Shown in pieces: positions 17,616 to 25,248 of a DNA stretch of 64,000 bases; positions within the stretch are counted from its first letter, which is position 1, and each line of letters starts with the position of its first letter. This stretch comes from CADEED01 sp039930985 (lineage in GTDB: Bacteria > Pseudomonadota > Gammaproteobacteria > Steroidobacterales > Steroidobacteraceae), in NCBI GenBank assembly GCA_039930985.1, contig JBDTSV010000067.1, positions 1 to 64,000 of the forward strand, read 5' to 3'. The position numbers were made by a program, and so were the translations under genes. The notes below the pieces were generated by a model. It saw only the letters and a program-made list of their open reading frames with translations, made no database searches and was not told where the DNA came from.

Positions 17616-19037
17616 ATGCGCATGAAACCCAAATCCTTCGCGTTCGTCTCGCTTCTCGGGTTGCTCTTTGGCCTGGCGCATCCGCTCATCGCCCACGCGC
17701 AAGCCGATCAGATTCTTCCGCACTTTGGTGGCGCTGGCGGCGGCGACTTTGTCGCGCGTTGCACACGCGGGGACATTCTGACGGGCTTCGAACTCCAAAC
17801 CGGTGACGACGTCGATTCGATCCGCCCGATCTGCGCGCGTCCGATGACTGCGACATCCATTGGCGAGCGCTTCCTGTTCGGCCGCAAGTTCGGTGGTGAC
17901 GGCGGCGGCAGCACCAAACAGCTTCTCTGCCCCGACAACGCGCCCGCAATCGCAGGTGTCGGCATCGATATCGACGGCCGCGACACGAAGATCGTCAATG
18001 GCATTGATATCTTCTGCAGCGCCATCGTGCCCAATCAGCCGATGACGGCGACTGCGGCGACTAGCTACATGGGTCCTCATCCCGAAGGCGGTGCCTTCAC
18101 GACGGTATTGAACTTCGAGGACTACAACCGGCAGATTTGTCCCGCTGGGCTCGTGCCCGTGGGTATCTCGGGCCGTTCGGGGGTCTGGCTCGATTCCGTT
18201 GGCCTCATCTGTGGAGCAACGCCGCCGATTCAGGGAACCGTTCAGTCGATCGGTCGCGTCGGTGCACCGCGCGATCCGCAAAGACCCAGGGTCCCGATCT
18301 GCGACGCCGCGCGTTCCGCACGCGCGCGCAATTCGCCGGCAGCGGCGGATCTCGAGGCACAGTGTGAGGCGAGCAAACAACCCGTGAGTTCGATCGGACG
18401 CGTAGACGCGGGCCCGAGCGCGCCGCGGCCTCAGCGCTCGATCTGCGAATCCGCGGCCGATGCGCGTGCCAGAAACTCTCCGGCCGCGCCTAACCTCGAA
18501 GCGCAGTGCCAGGCGATCATGAAGACGCGGCCGAGCGATGCGGAATTCGAGTCGGTCCGGGCGAGCGGTGAACGGCGCGCGGCCCTGGACCCGACCGCCG
18601 GCAGGATACGTAGTTCGTTGTTCGAAGCACCGCGTCGCGGCTTCGACATCGGGCTTGGCGCCTGGGCCGATCAAACGGCGCCCGGACCCGGTAAGCAGCG
18701 CTATCACGATTATTTGACTCTCGCGGAACAGCAGGGGTTCAACTTCGCCGCTGCGTACGCGATGCCGCGGAACAAGTATGCGCAGCTCGTCGATATTGGT
18801 CTCGCGATCAATGCGGCGGACGCGCAGGTGCGCGCGGCACGCAATGCGAGCAACGATGGGTTTTTCTGGCTCGGCTTTGATCTCGCAAGCGGGTTGTTTG
18901 GCGATCCGCGCGCGGGCGCGCAGGGCAGCAAGGGATTTGACGCGTGGGCCGCTTCAATACGGAGTCAGCTCAACGCGGCAGGGCAGGCGGGGTTCAATGC
19001 GTCGATGCAGATGCATCTGGCGAGGTCATACCCGTAG
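17616..19037 (+). CDS. secreted protein, second tandem paralogue with doubled linker
   Basis: A 473-residue exported protein, paralogous to the preceding gene over its whole length (QTGDDVDSIRPIC, VPVGISGRSGVWLDSVGLIC, LGAWADQTAPGPGKQRYHD). It differs by having two copies of the linker unit (SIGRVGAPRDPQRPRVPICD and SIGRVDAGPSAPRPQRSICE, each ending near LEAQC), about 47 residues each. Two ATGs six bases apart (17616, 17622) can serve as start. The function is unknown; a gene duplication followed by internal duplication explains the pair. Confidence 0.7.
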   Translation: MRMKPKSFAFVSLLGLLFGLAHPLIAHAQADQILPHFGGAGGGDFVARCTRGDILTGFELQTGDDVDSIRPICARPMTATSIGERFLFGRKFGGDGGGSTKQLLCPDNAPAIAGVGIDIDGRDTKIVNGIDIFCSAIVPNQPMTATAATSYMGPHPEGGAFTTVLNFEDYNRQICPAGLVPVGISGRSGVWLDSVGLICGATPPIQGTVQSIGRVGAPRDPQRPRVPICDAARSARARNSPAAADLEAQCEASKQPVSSIGRVDAGPSAPRPQRSICESAADARARNSPAAPNLEAQCQAIMKTRPSDAEFESVRASGERRAALDPTAGRIRSSLFEAPRRGFDIGLGAWADQTAPGPGKQRYHDYLTLAEQQGFNFAAAYAMPRNKYAQLVDIGLAINAADAQVRAARNASNDGFFWLGFDLASGLFGDPRAGAQGSKGFDAWAASIRSQLNAAGQAGFNASMQMHLARSYP

Positions 19038-19107
19038 TCGTCCGAGGCCCGACCGAGCCGTCAGCCGCACTACAGAGCCGGTTGGGCTGCCGCGCGAATG
19101 CCTCGGC

Positions 19108-19134
19108 GAGCCTGTCACAAATTGTGACCGCCTC
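19108..19134. repeat. decayed palindrome near antitoxin remnant
   Basis: GTCACAA and TTGTGAC surround a central A; the 13-base arms carry two mismatches. It has the same core and the same position, just after an antitoxin 3' end, as the palindrome at 20070. Confidence 0.7.
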
Positions 19135-19165
19135 AGAGCTAGCGCTTGATACAACGCAGGAAGTC

Positions 19166-19240
19166 ACGCCACCGTCAGCAGCATCTTTGGATCGCGTGCC
19201 GCAACGAGCAGCAGCGTACGCGCCGCGCATGAACCTGGGC
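19166..19240 (-). pseudogene. 3' remnant of an XRE antitoxin gene
   Basis: Read on the minus strand this codes for CAARTLLLVAARDPKMLLTVA and a stop, nearly the same as the last 20 residues of the antitoxin at 20126-20398. The DNA around the stop and about 60 bases beyond it are also alike. The rest of the gene is gone. The gap 19038-19355 holds nothing else that I can support. Confidence 0.75.
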
Positions 19241-19340
19241 GAGTGGCAGTCACGTTGGCGTGTGCCTGGCTGCCCGGTAACCTGAACCAATTCTGCGCAA
19301 ACCCCCTCGAAAGTCCGCTAACACTGGCGGCTTGTCGCGT

Positions 19341-19358
19341 CATACAAGTTCTTGTATG
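19341..19358 (+). promoter_or_regulatory. operator-like palindrome over the toxin start codon
   Basis: CATACAAGTTCTTGTATG: perfect 8-bp arms around TT, with the final ATG being the start codon of the toxin. Binding of the antitoxin here would block both transcription near the start and translation initiation. The palindrome is seen in the sequence; the regulation is inferred from how HigBA-type modules are usually autoregulated. Confidence 0.6.
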
Positions 19359-19670
19359 TTGCCGCCGAAGCCGATCGAATTTCTCGGGTCATCGCGCCGC
19401 GTGCTCGCCGAGTTCCCGGATGATGTGCGACGTGAGGCCGACTTTCAGCTCGATGGGAGCTGGAAGCCGATGCCGAGCATCGGGCCTGGTGCCTGCGAAC
19501 TTCGCATCCAGGAATCAGCCGGAGCGTTTCGAGTCATTTATGTCGCCAAATTCCCGAATGTGATTTTTGTGCTGCATGCCTTCCAGAAGGAGAGTCGGAA
19601 GACGGCGCGACTCGACCTCGAGTTGGCGCGCATACGATTTCGAGAAATGACGAGGATCCACGGGCAATGA
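19356..19670 (+). CDS. HigB/RelE-type toxin
   Basis: A 104-residue basic protein of the phage Gp49-like/HigB type: it opens PPKPIEFLGSSRRVLAEFP and has the core ELRIQESAGAFRVIYVAKF and VIFVLHAFQKESRKT. Such toxins cleave mRNA on the ribosome. The ATG at 19356 lies inside an operator-like palindrome. The antitoxin gene overlaps its stop by four bases (ATGA), the usual toxin-first HigBA order. Confidence 0.85.
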   Translation: MLPPKPIEFLGSSRRVLAEFPDDVRREADFQLDGSWKPMPSIGPGACELRIQESAGAFRVIYVAKFPNVIFVLHAFQKESRKTARLDLELARIRFREMTRIHGQ

Positions 19671-19951
19671 AGCGCAAGCAATTTTCCTCGGTCTGGGACG
19701 CCATCGAAAAGCCGCGAGATGCCCCAAGTCTCAAGGCGCGGGCGGAAGTCGCGCGCGCCCTCATTGGTGAAATCGACCGACGTTCGCTGACGCAGGCAAA
19801 GGCAGCCGCCATATTGGGTGTGACACAGCCTCGGGTTTCAGACCTGATCCGTGGGCGCCTGAATCTCTTTTCCCTGGATACGCTGGTCCAGATGGCGGGG
19901 CGTTGCGGCTTCAAGGTAGGAATCAAACTCTCGAGGCGACGTGCAGCTTGA
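19667..19951 (+). CDS. HigA-type XRE antitoxin
   Basis: A 94-residue protein with a helix-turn-helix (LTQAKAAAILGVTQPRVSDL) and the C-terminal strand typical of HigA-like antitoxins. It neutralises the upstream toxin and represses the operon. Start and toxin stop overlap as ATGA. Confidence 0.88.
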   Translation: MKRKQFSSVWDAIEKPRDAPSLKARAEVARALIGEIDRRSLTQAKAAAILGVTQPRVSDLIRGRLNLFSLDTLVQMAGRCGFKVGIKLSRRRAA

Positions 19952-20069
19952 AGGTCGTTGCAGCCTGCTTGCTCGAGAATTCATGCAACCGGTATCGCCG
20001 TCCGCCGTATCCACGGGCTAAACCTTGGTTAAGAGGTTGACGGAATGAGGCGCCGGCTTTGCAGCGAGC

Positions 20070-20094
20070 AACCGGTCACAAACTGTGACCGGTT
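20070..20094. repeat. palindrome 3' of orphan antitoxin
   Basis: Perfect 11-bp arms AACCGGTCACA and TGTGACCGGTT around AAC. No T-run follows, so it is not a normal terminator. It lies about 30 bases beyond the antitoxin stop. Confidence 0.85.
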
Positions 20095-20125
20095 CAAAGC
20101 AAGCATTTGATATCCGGCAGGAAAT

Positions 20126-20398
20126 TCACGCCACCGTCAGCAGCACCTTTGGATCGCGCGCCGCAACGAGCAACAGCGTACGCGCCGCGCCCGACGGAGC
20201 TCGGCGACCTTGCTCCCACTCCTGCAAGGTCCGCACTGAAACGCCTAACAACTGCGCGAAGCGCGCCTGTGAGAGCCCGGTGACTTCGCGGATACGCGCG
20301 ACATCCGGAATGGTGGTGACACGGCCACGCTCGCCGCGATGCAGCTCCTGCAGGCCGGTGAGAATTTCCTGGCCGATATTGCGTTTCGACTTAGCCAT
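20126..20398 (-). CDS. XRE-family antitoxin, toxin partner broken
   Basis: A 90-residue antitoxin of the HigA/NadS type: a helix-turn-helix of the pattern LSQARFAQLLGVSVRTLQEW, followed by the usual GRRAPSGAARTLL tail. The upstream gene that should encode the RelE-like toxin is cut in half, so this is probably an orphan that may still bind DNA. A second, decayed copy of its 3' end lies at 19166-19240. Confidence 0.85.
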   Translation of the reverse strand: MAKSKRNIGQEILTGLQELHRGERGRVTTIPDVARIREVTGLSQARFAQLLGVSVRTLQEWEQGRRAPSGAARTLLLVAARDPKVLLTVA

Positions 20399-20406
20399 CT
20401 ATCGCC

Positions 20407-20589
20407 TTACAAATCTTGCGAGGGCTCGCTTCTAACGCCTCCTGATCCTGGAATTACCGTTCCGGTTGTAGCCTGCGCGATCAAGTAAGCCCGGAGCGCG
20501 AGCACGCCCAGATCGCCGAGATACACGCCGGCCAGCCGCGTGAAGAGTTGGGTTTCAACAAATGTGTGCAAGTCGAGGCTATACGGCAA
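20407..20589 (-). pseudogene. N-terminal half of a RelE-like toxin
   Basis: The product (HTFVETQLFTRLAGVYLGDL, then TGTVIPGSGGVR) matches the first half of RelE-like toxins such as HigB-2, where the next residues normally begin KVRW. Here the frame changes to SEPSQDL and stops, so the catalytic C-terminal half is lost. The end lies just 8 bases before the antitoxin start. The start codon would be TTG. Confidence 0.65.
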
Positions 20590-20618
20590 TGACGTAGGCA
20601 GTCAATATCTTCGTGCTC

Positions 20619-20699
20619 GAAACTTGAGATCACAATTTGTGATCTCAAACGCGTAAGCGCTTGACCGTCAAAGAAAAAACAAAGTCCGCCGAAAAGCAT
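20619..20699 (-). pseudogene. possible ORF6N scrap
   Basis: The minus strand reads LFGGLCFFFDGQALTRLRSQ followed by IVISS, which fits the segment of ORF6N proteins between the N-terminal DNA-binding part and the AFTEHG motif. No more of the gene is left. It contains the palindrome 20624-20648. The interval 20590-20785 holds nothing else. Confidence 0.4.
20624..20648. repeat. perfect palindrome, TA cluster
   Basis: Perfect 12-bp arms TTGAGATCACAA and TTGTGATCTCAA around one T, at the ORF6N position that codes for LRSQIVIS. Confidence 0.9.
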
Positions 20700-20785
20700 T
20701 TTCGCGCTGCAAGCAACTTATCTACGCTGCCGCCAGAAGCGCCTTCGGGTCTGGTTCAGCGACCAAAATAGCGCGCGTGCCGCGC

Positions 20786-21079
20786 CTATCTATGCCGCCA
20801 TTTTTCCGGATCGCGGCGATAGTGCAGTACCGCCAGCACGATGAGCCGCGACTCTTCTGCAATGTAGTAAACGAAATACGGAAACCGGCGCACGCGCACC
20901 CGCCGAATGTTCTGCATCAATGGGGTTGCGCGCATCGGAACATCGACGGCAGTCTTGATCGCCTGTTCGACGGCACCGACAAATCTCGTGCCCAACCCGG
21001 CGCGTTGATGTTCATGCCATCGAACGGCCGACCGGAGCTCTGCGCGCGCCAGATGCCTGAAGACAACAGTGGGAGACAC
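20786..21079 (-). CDS. ParE/RelE-family toxin
   Basis: A 97-residue toxin of the ParE/RelE superfamily: it opens VVFRHLARAELRSAVRWHE and carries RRVRVRRFPYFVYYIAEESR and LAVLHYRRDPEKW, the usual C-terminal strand and Arg cluster. The target (gyrase or ribosome) cannot be read from the sequence. It starts two bases after the stop of its antitoxin gene. Confidence 0.88.
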   Translation of the reverse strand: MSPTVVFRHLARAELRSAVRWHEHQRAGLGTRFVGAVEQAIKTAVDVPMRATPLMQNIRRVRVRRFPYFVYYIAEESRLIVLAVLHYRRDPEKWRHR

Positions 21080-21081
21080 AT

Positions 21082-21312
21082 CTAACCGCGTGGCGGCAAG
21101 ACTGATTTCTTAACCTCATCCCAAGGTATGACGTCATCTGGATTGGCCTTGTGTTCCGCCATTCTCGTCTGGATTTCGGCGCGCTGTGCATCGGTTAGTG
21201 GCAGCGCATCCTCGTCGAGGCTTTCCCAGATTTCCTCGAGCAGCGACAACCGCTCCTCTGGTCCGAGGCGGTCGATGCCGAGCTTTTTCATCGAAGTAGA
21301 CACGGTCGCCAA
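21082..21312 (-). CDS. addiction-module antitoxin (unstab_antitox type)
   Basis: A 76-residue acidic protein with LGPEERLSLLEEIWESLDED and LTDAQRAEIQTRMAEHKANP, the hallmark of the TIGR02574/PF09720 antitoxins that pair with ParE-like toxins. It is the upstream partner of the toxin at 20786. Confidence 0.9.
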   Translation of the reverse strand: MATVSTSMKKLGIDRLGPEERLSLLEEIWESLDEDALPLTDAQRAEIQTRMAEHKANPDDVIPWDEVKKSVLPPRG

Positions 21313-21494
21313 GCTACACCTCTACGCGGTTTCGCGCCAAGACCCGTAGCCCCAATGCAAAACGTGAACGTATCGGAGCTCGACTGAGCCGTCAGCCTGC
21401 CCCATCGCTGGATACATCGTAGAGCTGAATATTTGGCGCATTCGGATCGAAATATCAGGCGGTCGAGTACTCGATTGCCGATAGCCGCGATGCT

Positions 21495-21529
21495 CAAACA
21501 TGAGATCACAAACTGTGATTTCAAGTTTG
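21495..21529. repeat. decaying palindrome in ORF6N scrap
   Basis: 16-base arms with two mismatches around AAC, core GATCACA and TGTGAT. It lies in the ORF6N remnant at the same coding position as the intact palindromes. Confidence 0.7.
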
Positions 21530-21578
21530 TAAACTCATGATCTGTAGAGAAAACATGAAGTCCTTCGGGAAGCGTTTC
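21498..21578 (-). pseudogene. ORF6N scrap
   Basis: The minus strand reads LPEGLHVFSTDHEFTNLKSQ followed by FVISC, close to the FPEDFMFQLTDEEFxNLKSQ stretch of ORF6N proteins. Both ends of the gene are missing. The rest of 21313-21655 shows no gene. Confidence 0.55.
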
Positions 21579-21619
21579 CGATTGCGGCGCACAGCCTGGA
21601 GAAGAACTCCGGTCGCGAT

Positions 21620-21650
21620 CGGAGGCGGTCACAAATTGTGACCGCCTCCG
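21620..21650. repeat. perfect palindrome 3' of ORF6N gene
   Basis: Perfect 15-bp arms CGGAGGCGGTCACAA and TTGTGACCGCCTCCG around one A, beginning six bases beyond the stop of the ORF6N gene. Confidence 0.9.
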
Positions 21651-21655
21651 CGCAA

Positions 21656-22189
21656 CTACTTGATATCAGCCAGAAAGCCGATCCCGCGCGCCGGCGTCTT
21701 GGCCGGTCCAATCAGTTGCCGCATCGCCCGCAGGAGCGCGGCGATGTCGGCATCGTGCTTCCCGACTCGGTCCTCCAGTTGCTCGAGCTGCCTCATGACC
21801 TGCTCGTTTGCGCGGGCTGCCGAGCGCAAGTGGGCGAAAGCGCGGACCACATGCACGCTGATCTGATTGGCGCGTGGGCTTGTGAGGACCATAGCGAGCA
21901 TGATGGCGCCATGCTCTATGAACGCGACAGGCGGGCTCCGAAGATTCCGGAATCTCAGCGCTTCGGAAGGCCCGGCCAATCTAGAAAGTTCGGCTGACTC
22001 ACGCTGCGTCAAGCGAAACGCGAAATCGGAGGGGAATCTTTCGAGATTGCGTTTGACCGCCTGGTTTAGCGCTTTGGTGGTAACGCCGTAGAGGAGGGCG
22101 AGGTCGGCGTCCAGCAGCGCCGCACGGTCCCGTACAACCAGGATCGCCCTGACGATATCGCCTCTGGCGATGTGATCCTCATCGGCCAT
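21656..22189 (-). CDS. ORF6N-domain DNA-binding protein
   Basis: A 177-residue protein with the ORF6N domain of phage antirepressor-like proteins: VVRDRAALLDADLALLYGVT, LNQAVKRNLERFPSDFAF, then VAFIEHGAIMLAMVLTSPRA. A coiled C-terminus follows. Unlike the ORF6N gene at 37665 it carries ELSRLAGPSEALRF where the palindrome-coded stretch would be. Likely DNA-binding; its regulatory target is unknown. It ends the TA cluster on the minus strand. The stretch 22190-22446 shows no gene. Confidence 0.8.
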   Translation of the reverse strand: MADEDHIARGDIVRAILVVRDRAALLDADLALLYGVTTKALNQAVKRNLERFPSDFAFRLTQRESAELSRLAGPSEALRFRNLRSPPVAFIEHGAIMLAMVLTSPRANQISVHVVRAFAHLRSAARANEQVMRQLEQLEDRVGKHDADIAALLRAMRQLIGPAKTPARGIGFLADIK

Positions 22190-22446
22190 CTAACTCCTTG
22201 CTTCTGGCAGAATCGGCCTGCTCTGGGAGGGGCATTGGTTGTGACGACGCCCGCGCCATGCGCACCCGACGGCCGATTGCTGAAAGCCATCAAGGCCCGC
22301 GCGTCCCAATCCAGGTTGGCGGACGTTCGCGTCGCACCACGGGTCGCGCGACGCAATCCTGCGCCGTCACACTCCCGAACTTCCAGCTTCGCATCTGACC
22401 GCTTTGCGCAGGAATGCGCGCAAGCGTTCCTCAGCACCGATTTGCA

Positions 22447-23730
22447 ATGGCCACCCTGATCCCATCACTCGGCTCCGCCCGCTTCGACAGCCGCGGCGAG
22501 CTGCGCCCCTGCCTAAGCGCCTCAAGGACTCCCTCGAAGACAACTCTTATATATGGCACAACCTGCCGATGGGGCCGCGCGGGCGGCACCCGGACTTCGT
22601 CATCGTCCACCCCGTCAGTGGCTTGCTGGTGCTCGAGGTCAAAGACTGGCGGCTCGACACGATCGCGTCCGCCAACAAGTCGGATGTGGAGCTCGTGACC
22701 CCGCGCGGTTTGGTGACAACAACGAGCCCTTTCGAGCAGGCGCGTCGCTACATGTTCGATGTAATGCAGCAGATACAGAGCGACCGGCAGCTCCTCCATC
22801 CGCCAGGTCACGCATTTGCGGGCAAGTCCATCGTGCCGTTTGGATTCGGCGTCGTGTTCACGAACATCACCCGCAAGCAATTTGCGCAAACCGATCTGCG
22901 CGAAGTCTTTCCTGAGGACCGCTGCGTATTCAAAGACGAGATGAGCGAAAGCGCCGATGCGGAGGCGTTTCGTACGCGGCTCTGGAAGATGGTGTCTCCA
23001 CGGTTGGGTTCTGCGTTGACACTTCCCGAATTCGACCGGCTACGCGCGCTGCTCTTTCCCGAGATCCGGATTCGGCAGTTTGCGCTGCCGTTGGAAAGTG
23101 CATCGTCGCCGCAGGAAGACCGGACCCTGGCCGTGATGGACCTTCACCAGGAGCAAGTGGCGCGCGGCCTCGGCGAAGGGCATCGGATCATTCGTGGCGT
23201 CGCCGGATCGGGAAAGACGCTCATCCTGGCTTTTCGCGCCGAACACCTGGCGCGGGCGGCGAGTAAGCCCGTGCTGATCCTGTGCTACGCCAACGGCATC
23301 GCCGGGCGGCTCGAGGATGTGATGCAAGCGCGCGGCGTCGAAGATCGCGTGCAAGTGCGCACGTTTCATTCCTGGTGTTACCAGATGCTGAAGACGTACG
23401 GCATCCCAAGCCCAAGCGAGGCCGAGTTCCCCGACTACAACGACCGGCTCGCCGCCTGCGTGCGCACCGTTGACGCGGAGACGATGCTTGGCCACATCCC
23501 CGGCGGGCAGTACGACGCCGTGCTCATCGACGAAGCGCACGACTTTGAACCAGAGTGGCTGTCGCTCGCGGTCAAGATGGTGAATCCAGATACCAAGGCC
23601 TTCATGATTGTTTATGACGACATGCAGGCTATCTACAGGGACGCGGGCGACCGATTTGGAGCCAGCTTAGTATCGAGGCGAAAGGACGGGCGCGCGTGCT
23701 CAAGGTCAACTGGCGAAGCCTTTACTGATC
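22447..23730 (+). pseudogene. NERD-UvrD-type helicase, frameshifted twice
   Basis: A NERD nuclease-related domain joined to a UvrD-like helicase, now broken. The natural start (MATLIPSLGSARFDSRGELR) is at 22447, but the protein continues in another frame from about 22510 (LPKRLKDSLEDNSYIWHNLP). NERD residues follow in DFVIVHP and LLVLEVKDW, then Walker A GVAGSGKT and DEAH (LIDEAHDFE). Near 23668 the frame shifts again: another frame continues IEAKGRARVLKVNWRSLY and stops. The whole second helicase domain is missing. A long ORF at 22404-23786 spans most of it. Confidence 0.75.
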
Positions 23731-23877
23731 TATCGGCACTGGATTGCGGCGACAAGGAGCGTGCTACCCGCGAGGCAATCTGCTGAAGCCCCTTTACTTG
23801 TGTTTCCACCTTTCCTCGATGTGCGAATATATGCAATATGAATCGGAAAGACTCGTAAACAGTTCGGAGTACGAATT

Positions 23878-24777
23878 TTGGGGGCGACAACAACCGTGAA
23901 GAACGCAGCCAGGCAGCCAAGTCTTGCGTCCGTGTCGCGCCTTCAACGCGACGCTCACGCCGAGATCGCTTGCGAAGAAAATCTGACGTTCATGCGGCGG
24001 CTGCCAGCCGAGTCTATGAATCTGATCGTCACATCGCCGCCTTACAACCTGGGCAAAGAATACGAAGAAAAACGGTCGCAGGTACGGTACATCGAGGAGC
24101 AGGCGGCGTGCATCGCTGAGGCTGTCAGGCTGCTGAATCCGAAAGGCTCAATTTGCTGGCAAGTGGGGAATCACGTTCAGGACGGGGAGATATTTCCCCT
24201 CGACATAATTCTCTACCCGCTTTTTAAAAACCACGGTCTCCACCTCAGGAATCGAATCGTTTGGACGTTCGGCCACGGCCTTCACTGCCAGAAACGCTTT
24301 TCCGGTAGGCATGAGACGATTCTGTGGTTCACAAAGTCCGAGGATTACACGTTCAACCTTGATCCCGTCCGCGTTCCATCGAAATACCCCGAAAAGAAGC
24401 ACTTCAAGGGTCCGAACAAGGGAAAACTTTCGAGCAATCCGCTCGGGAAGAATCCCGCCGACGTTTGGGATATTCCTAACGTGAAGTCCAATCATGTCGA
24501 AAAAACGGATCACCCCTGTCAATTTCCTGTTGGCCTTGTCGAACGGCTGGTGTTGGCGCTGACCAATAGGGGAGACAGCGTTCTCGATCCGTATATCGGA
24601 GTGGGATCCTCGGCTGTCGCCGCACTGAAGCTGGGACGAAATGCGTACGGATGCGATCTAGATAAAACTTATATTGATATTGCCTGGGAGCGAGTTCACC
24701 AGCTTCGCGCCGGTGAATTGAGAACAAGGCCCATGAATAAGCCGGTCTACGACCCCAAGTCGAAGGCAAGTGAATGA
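23878..24777 (+). CDS. DNA methyltransferase, type II R-M (TSPPY)
   Basis: A 299-residue amino-methyltransferase. The catalytic motif is TSPPYN (residues 52-57), typical of N4-cytosine or some N6-adenine enzymes. The AdoMet motif lies near the C-terminus (VLDPYIGVGSSAVAALKLGR), so the order is beta-class. The start is uncertain: TTG at 23878 or GTG at 23896. Its last four bases overlap the start of the BglII-like gene (ATGA). It is the first gene of a five-gene operon and should protect host DNA from the neighbouring nuclease. GC content is visibly lower than in the backbone. Confidence 0.88.
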   Translation: MGATTTVKNAARQPSLASVSRLQRDAHAEIACEENLTFMRRLPAESMNLIVTSPPYNLGKEYEEKRSQVRYIEEQAACIAEAVRLLNPKGSICWQVGNHVQDGEIFPLDIILYPLFKNHGLHLRNRIVWTFGHGLHCQKRFSGRHETILWFTKSEDYTFNLDPVRVPSKYPEKKHFKGPNKGKLSSNPLGKNPADVWDIPNVKSNHVEKTDHPCQFPVGLVERLVLALTNRGDSVLDPYIGVGSSAVAALKLGRNAYGCDLDKTYIDIAWERVHQLRAGELRTRPMNKPVYDPKSKASE

Positions 24778-25238
24778 AGCTCGCTTTCACATACGACGAT
24801 CACCATAACGCAGGTGCCGAGTGGGAGCGCCGGGAACTGAAGGAATGGCTCACTGACGTTTTTGCGGCGCCCGCCGTGAAAATTCAGAGTCGCTGCACAC
24901 CGCAAGTTCGACAACACGTCGAGCAGGAATTTGTCGGAGAAGGGTGGGCGACAGACGTGCGTCTGGACCAGGAATTGATGTTGACGGTATTCGCGATGAA
25001 GGATGATCTGGCGTTTCAGCTTCAGACCGGAAACATGAGCAGGGCGCCCTACGACCTTCTTAAGCTCCAATACCTGTTCCAGAGCGGGCGCATTGAAGCC
25101 GCCGCGCTTGCGTTGCCAACTAAGGAAGCCGCGCAAATCATTGGAGACAACATCGCGAATGCCGAACGGGTTTGCCGCGAGTTGAAACTCTTCGACCGAG
25201 TAATAACAGTTCCTATCATCGTCGTTGCGTTCGAGTAG
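24774..25238 (+). CDS. BglII-like restriction endonuclease
   Basis: A 154-residue protein. The block AFQLQTGNMSRAPYDLLKLQ, followed by YLFQSGRIEAAALALPTKEA and an ERVxREL-type helix, resembles the core of BglII-type restriction enzymes, in which a Glu-x-Gln replaces the usual Glu-x-Lys; here the pair reads Gln-x-Gln. Asp and Glu residues in VRLDQELML could complete a metal site. It directly follows and overlaps the methyltransferase gene, which supports a restriction role. The family call is by eye. Confidence 0.6.
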   Translation: MKLAFTYDDHHNAGAEWERRELKEWLTDVFAAPAVKIQSRCTPQVRQHVEQEFVGEGWATDVRLDQELMLTVFAMKDDLAFQLQTGNMSRAPYDLLKLQYLFQSGRIEAAALALPTKEAAQIIGDNIANAERVCRELKLFDRVITVPIIVVAFE

Positions 25239-25248
25239 CGGGGGCCGG

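Noticed and set aside
19100..22200. Integron-like cassette array of TA genes
   Set aside because: The palindromes lack attC core sites (RYYYAAC/GTTRRRY) and no integrase gene is present, so I do not call it an integron.
24774..25238. Vsr or HNH-type nuclease call for the R-M partner
   Set aside because: No HNH or Vsr motif is present; the QTGN...DLLKLQYL block fits the BglII-like type better.
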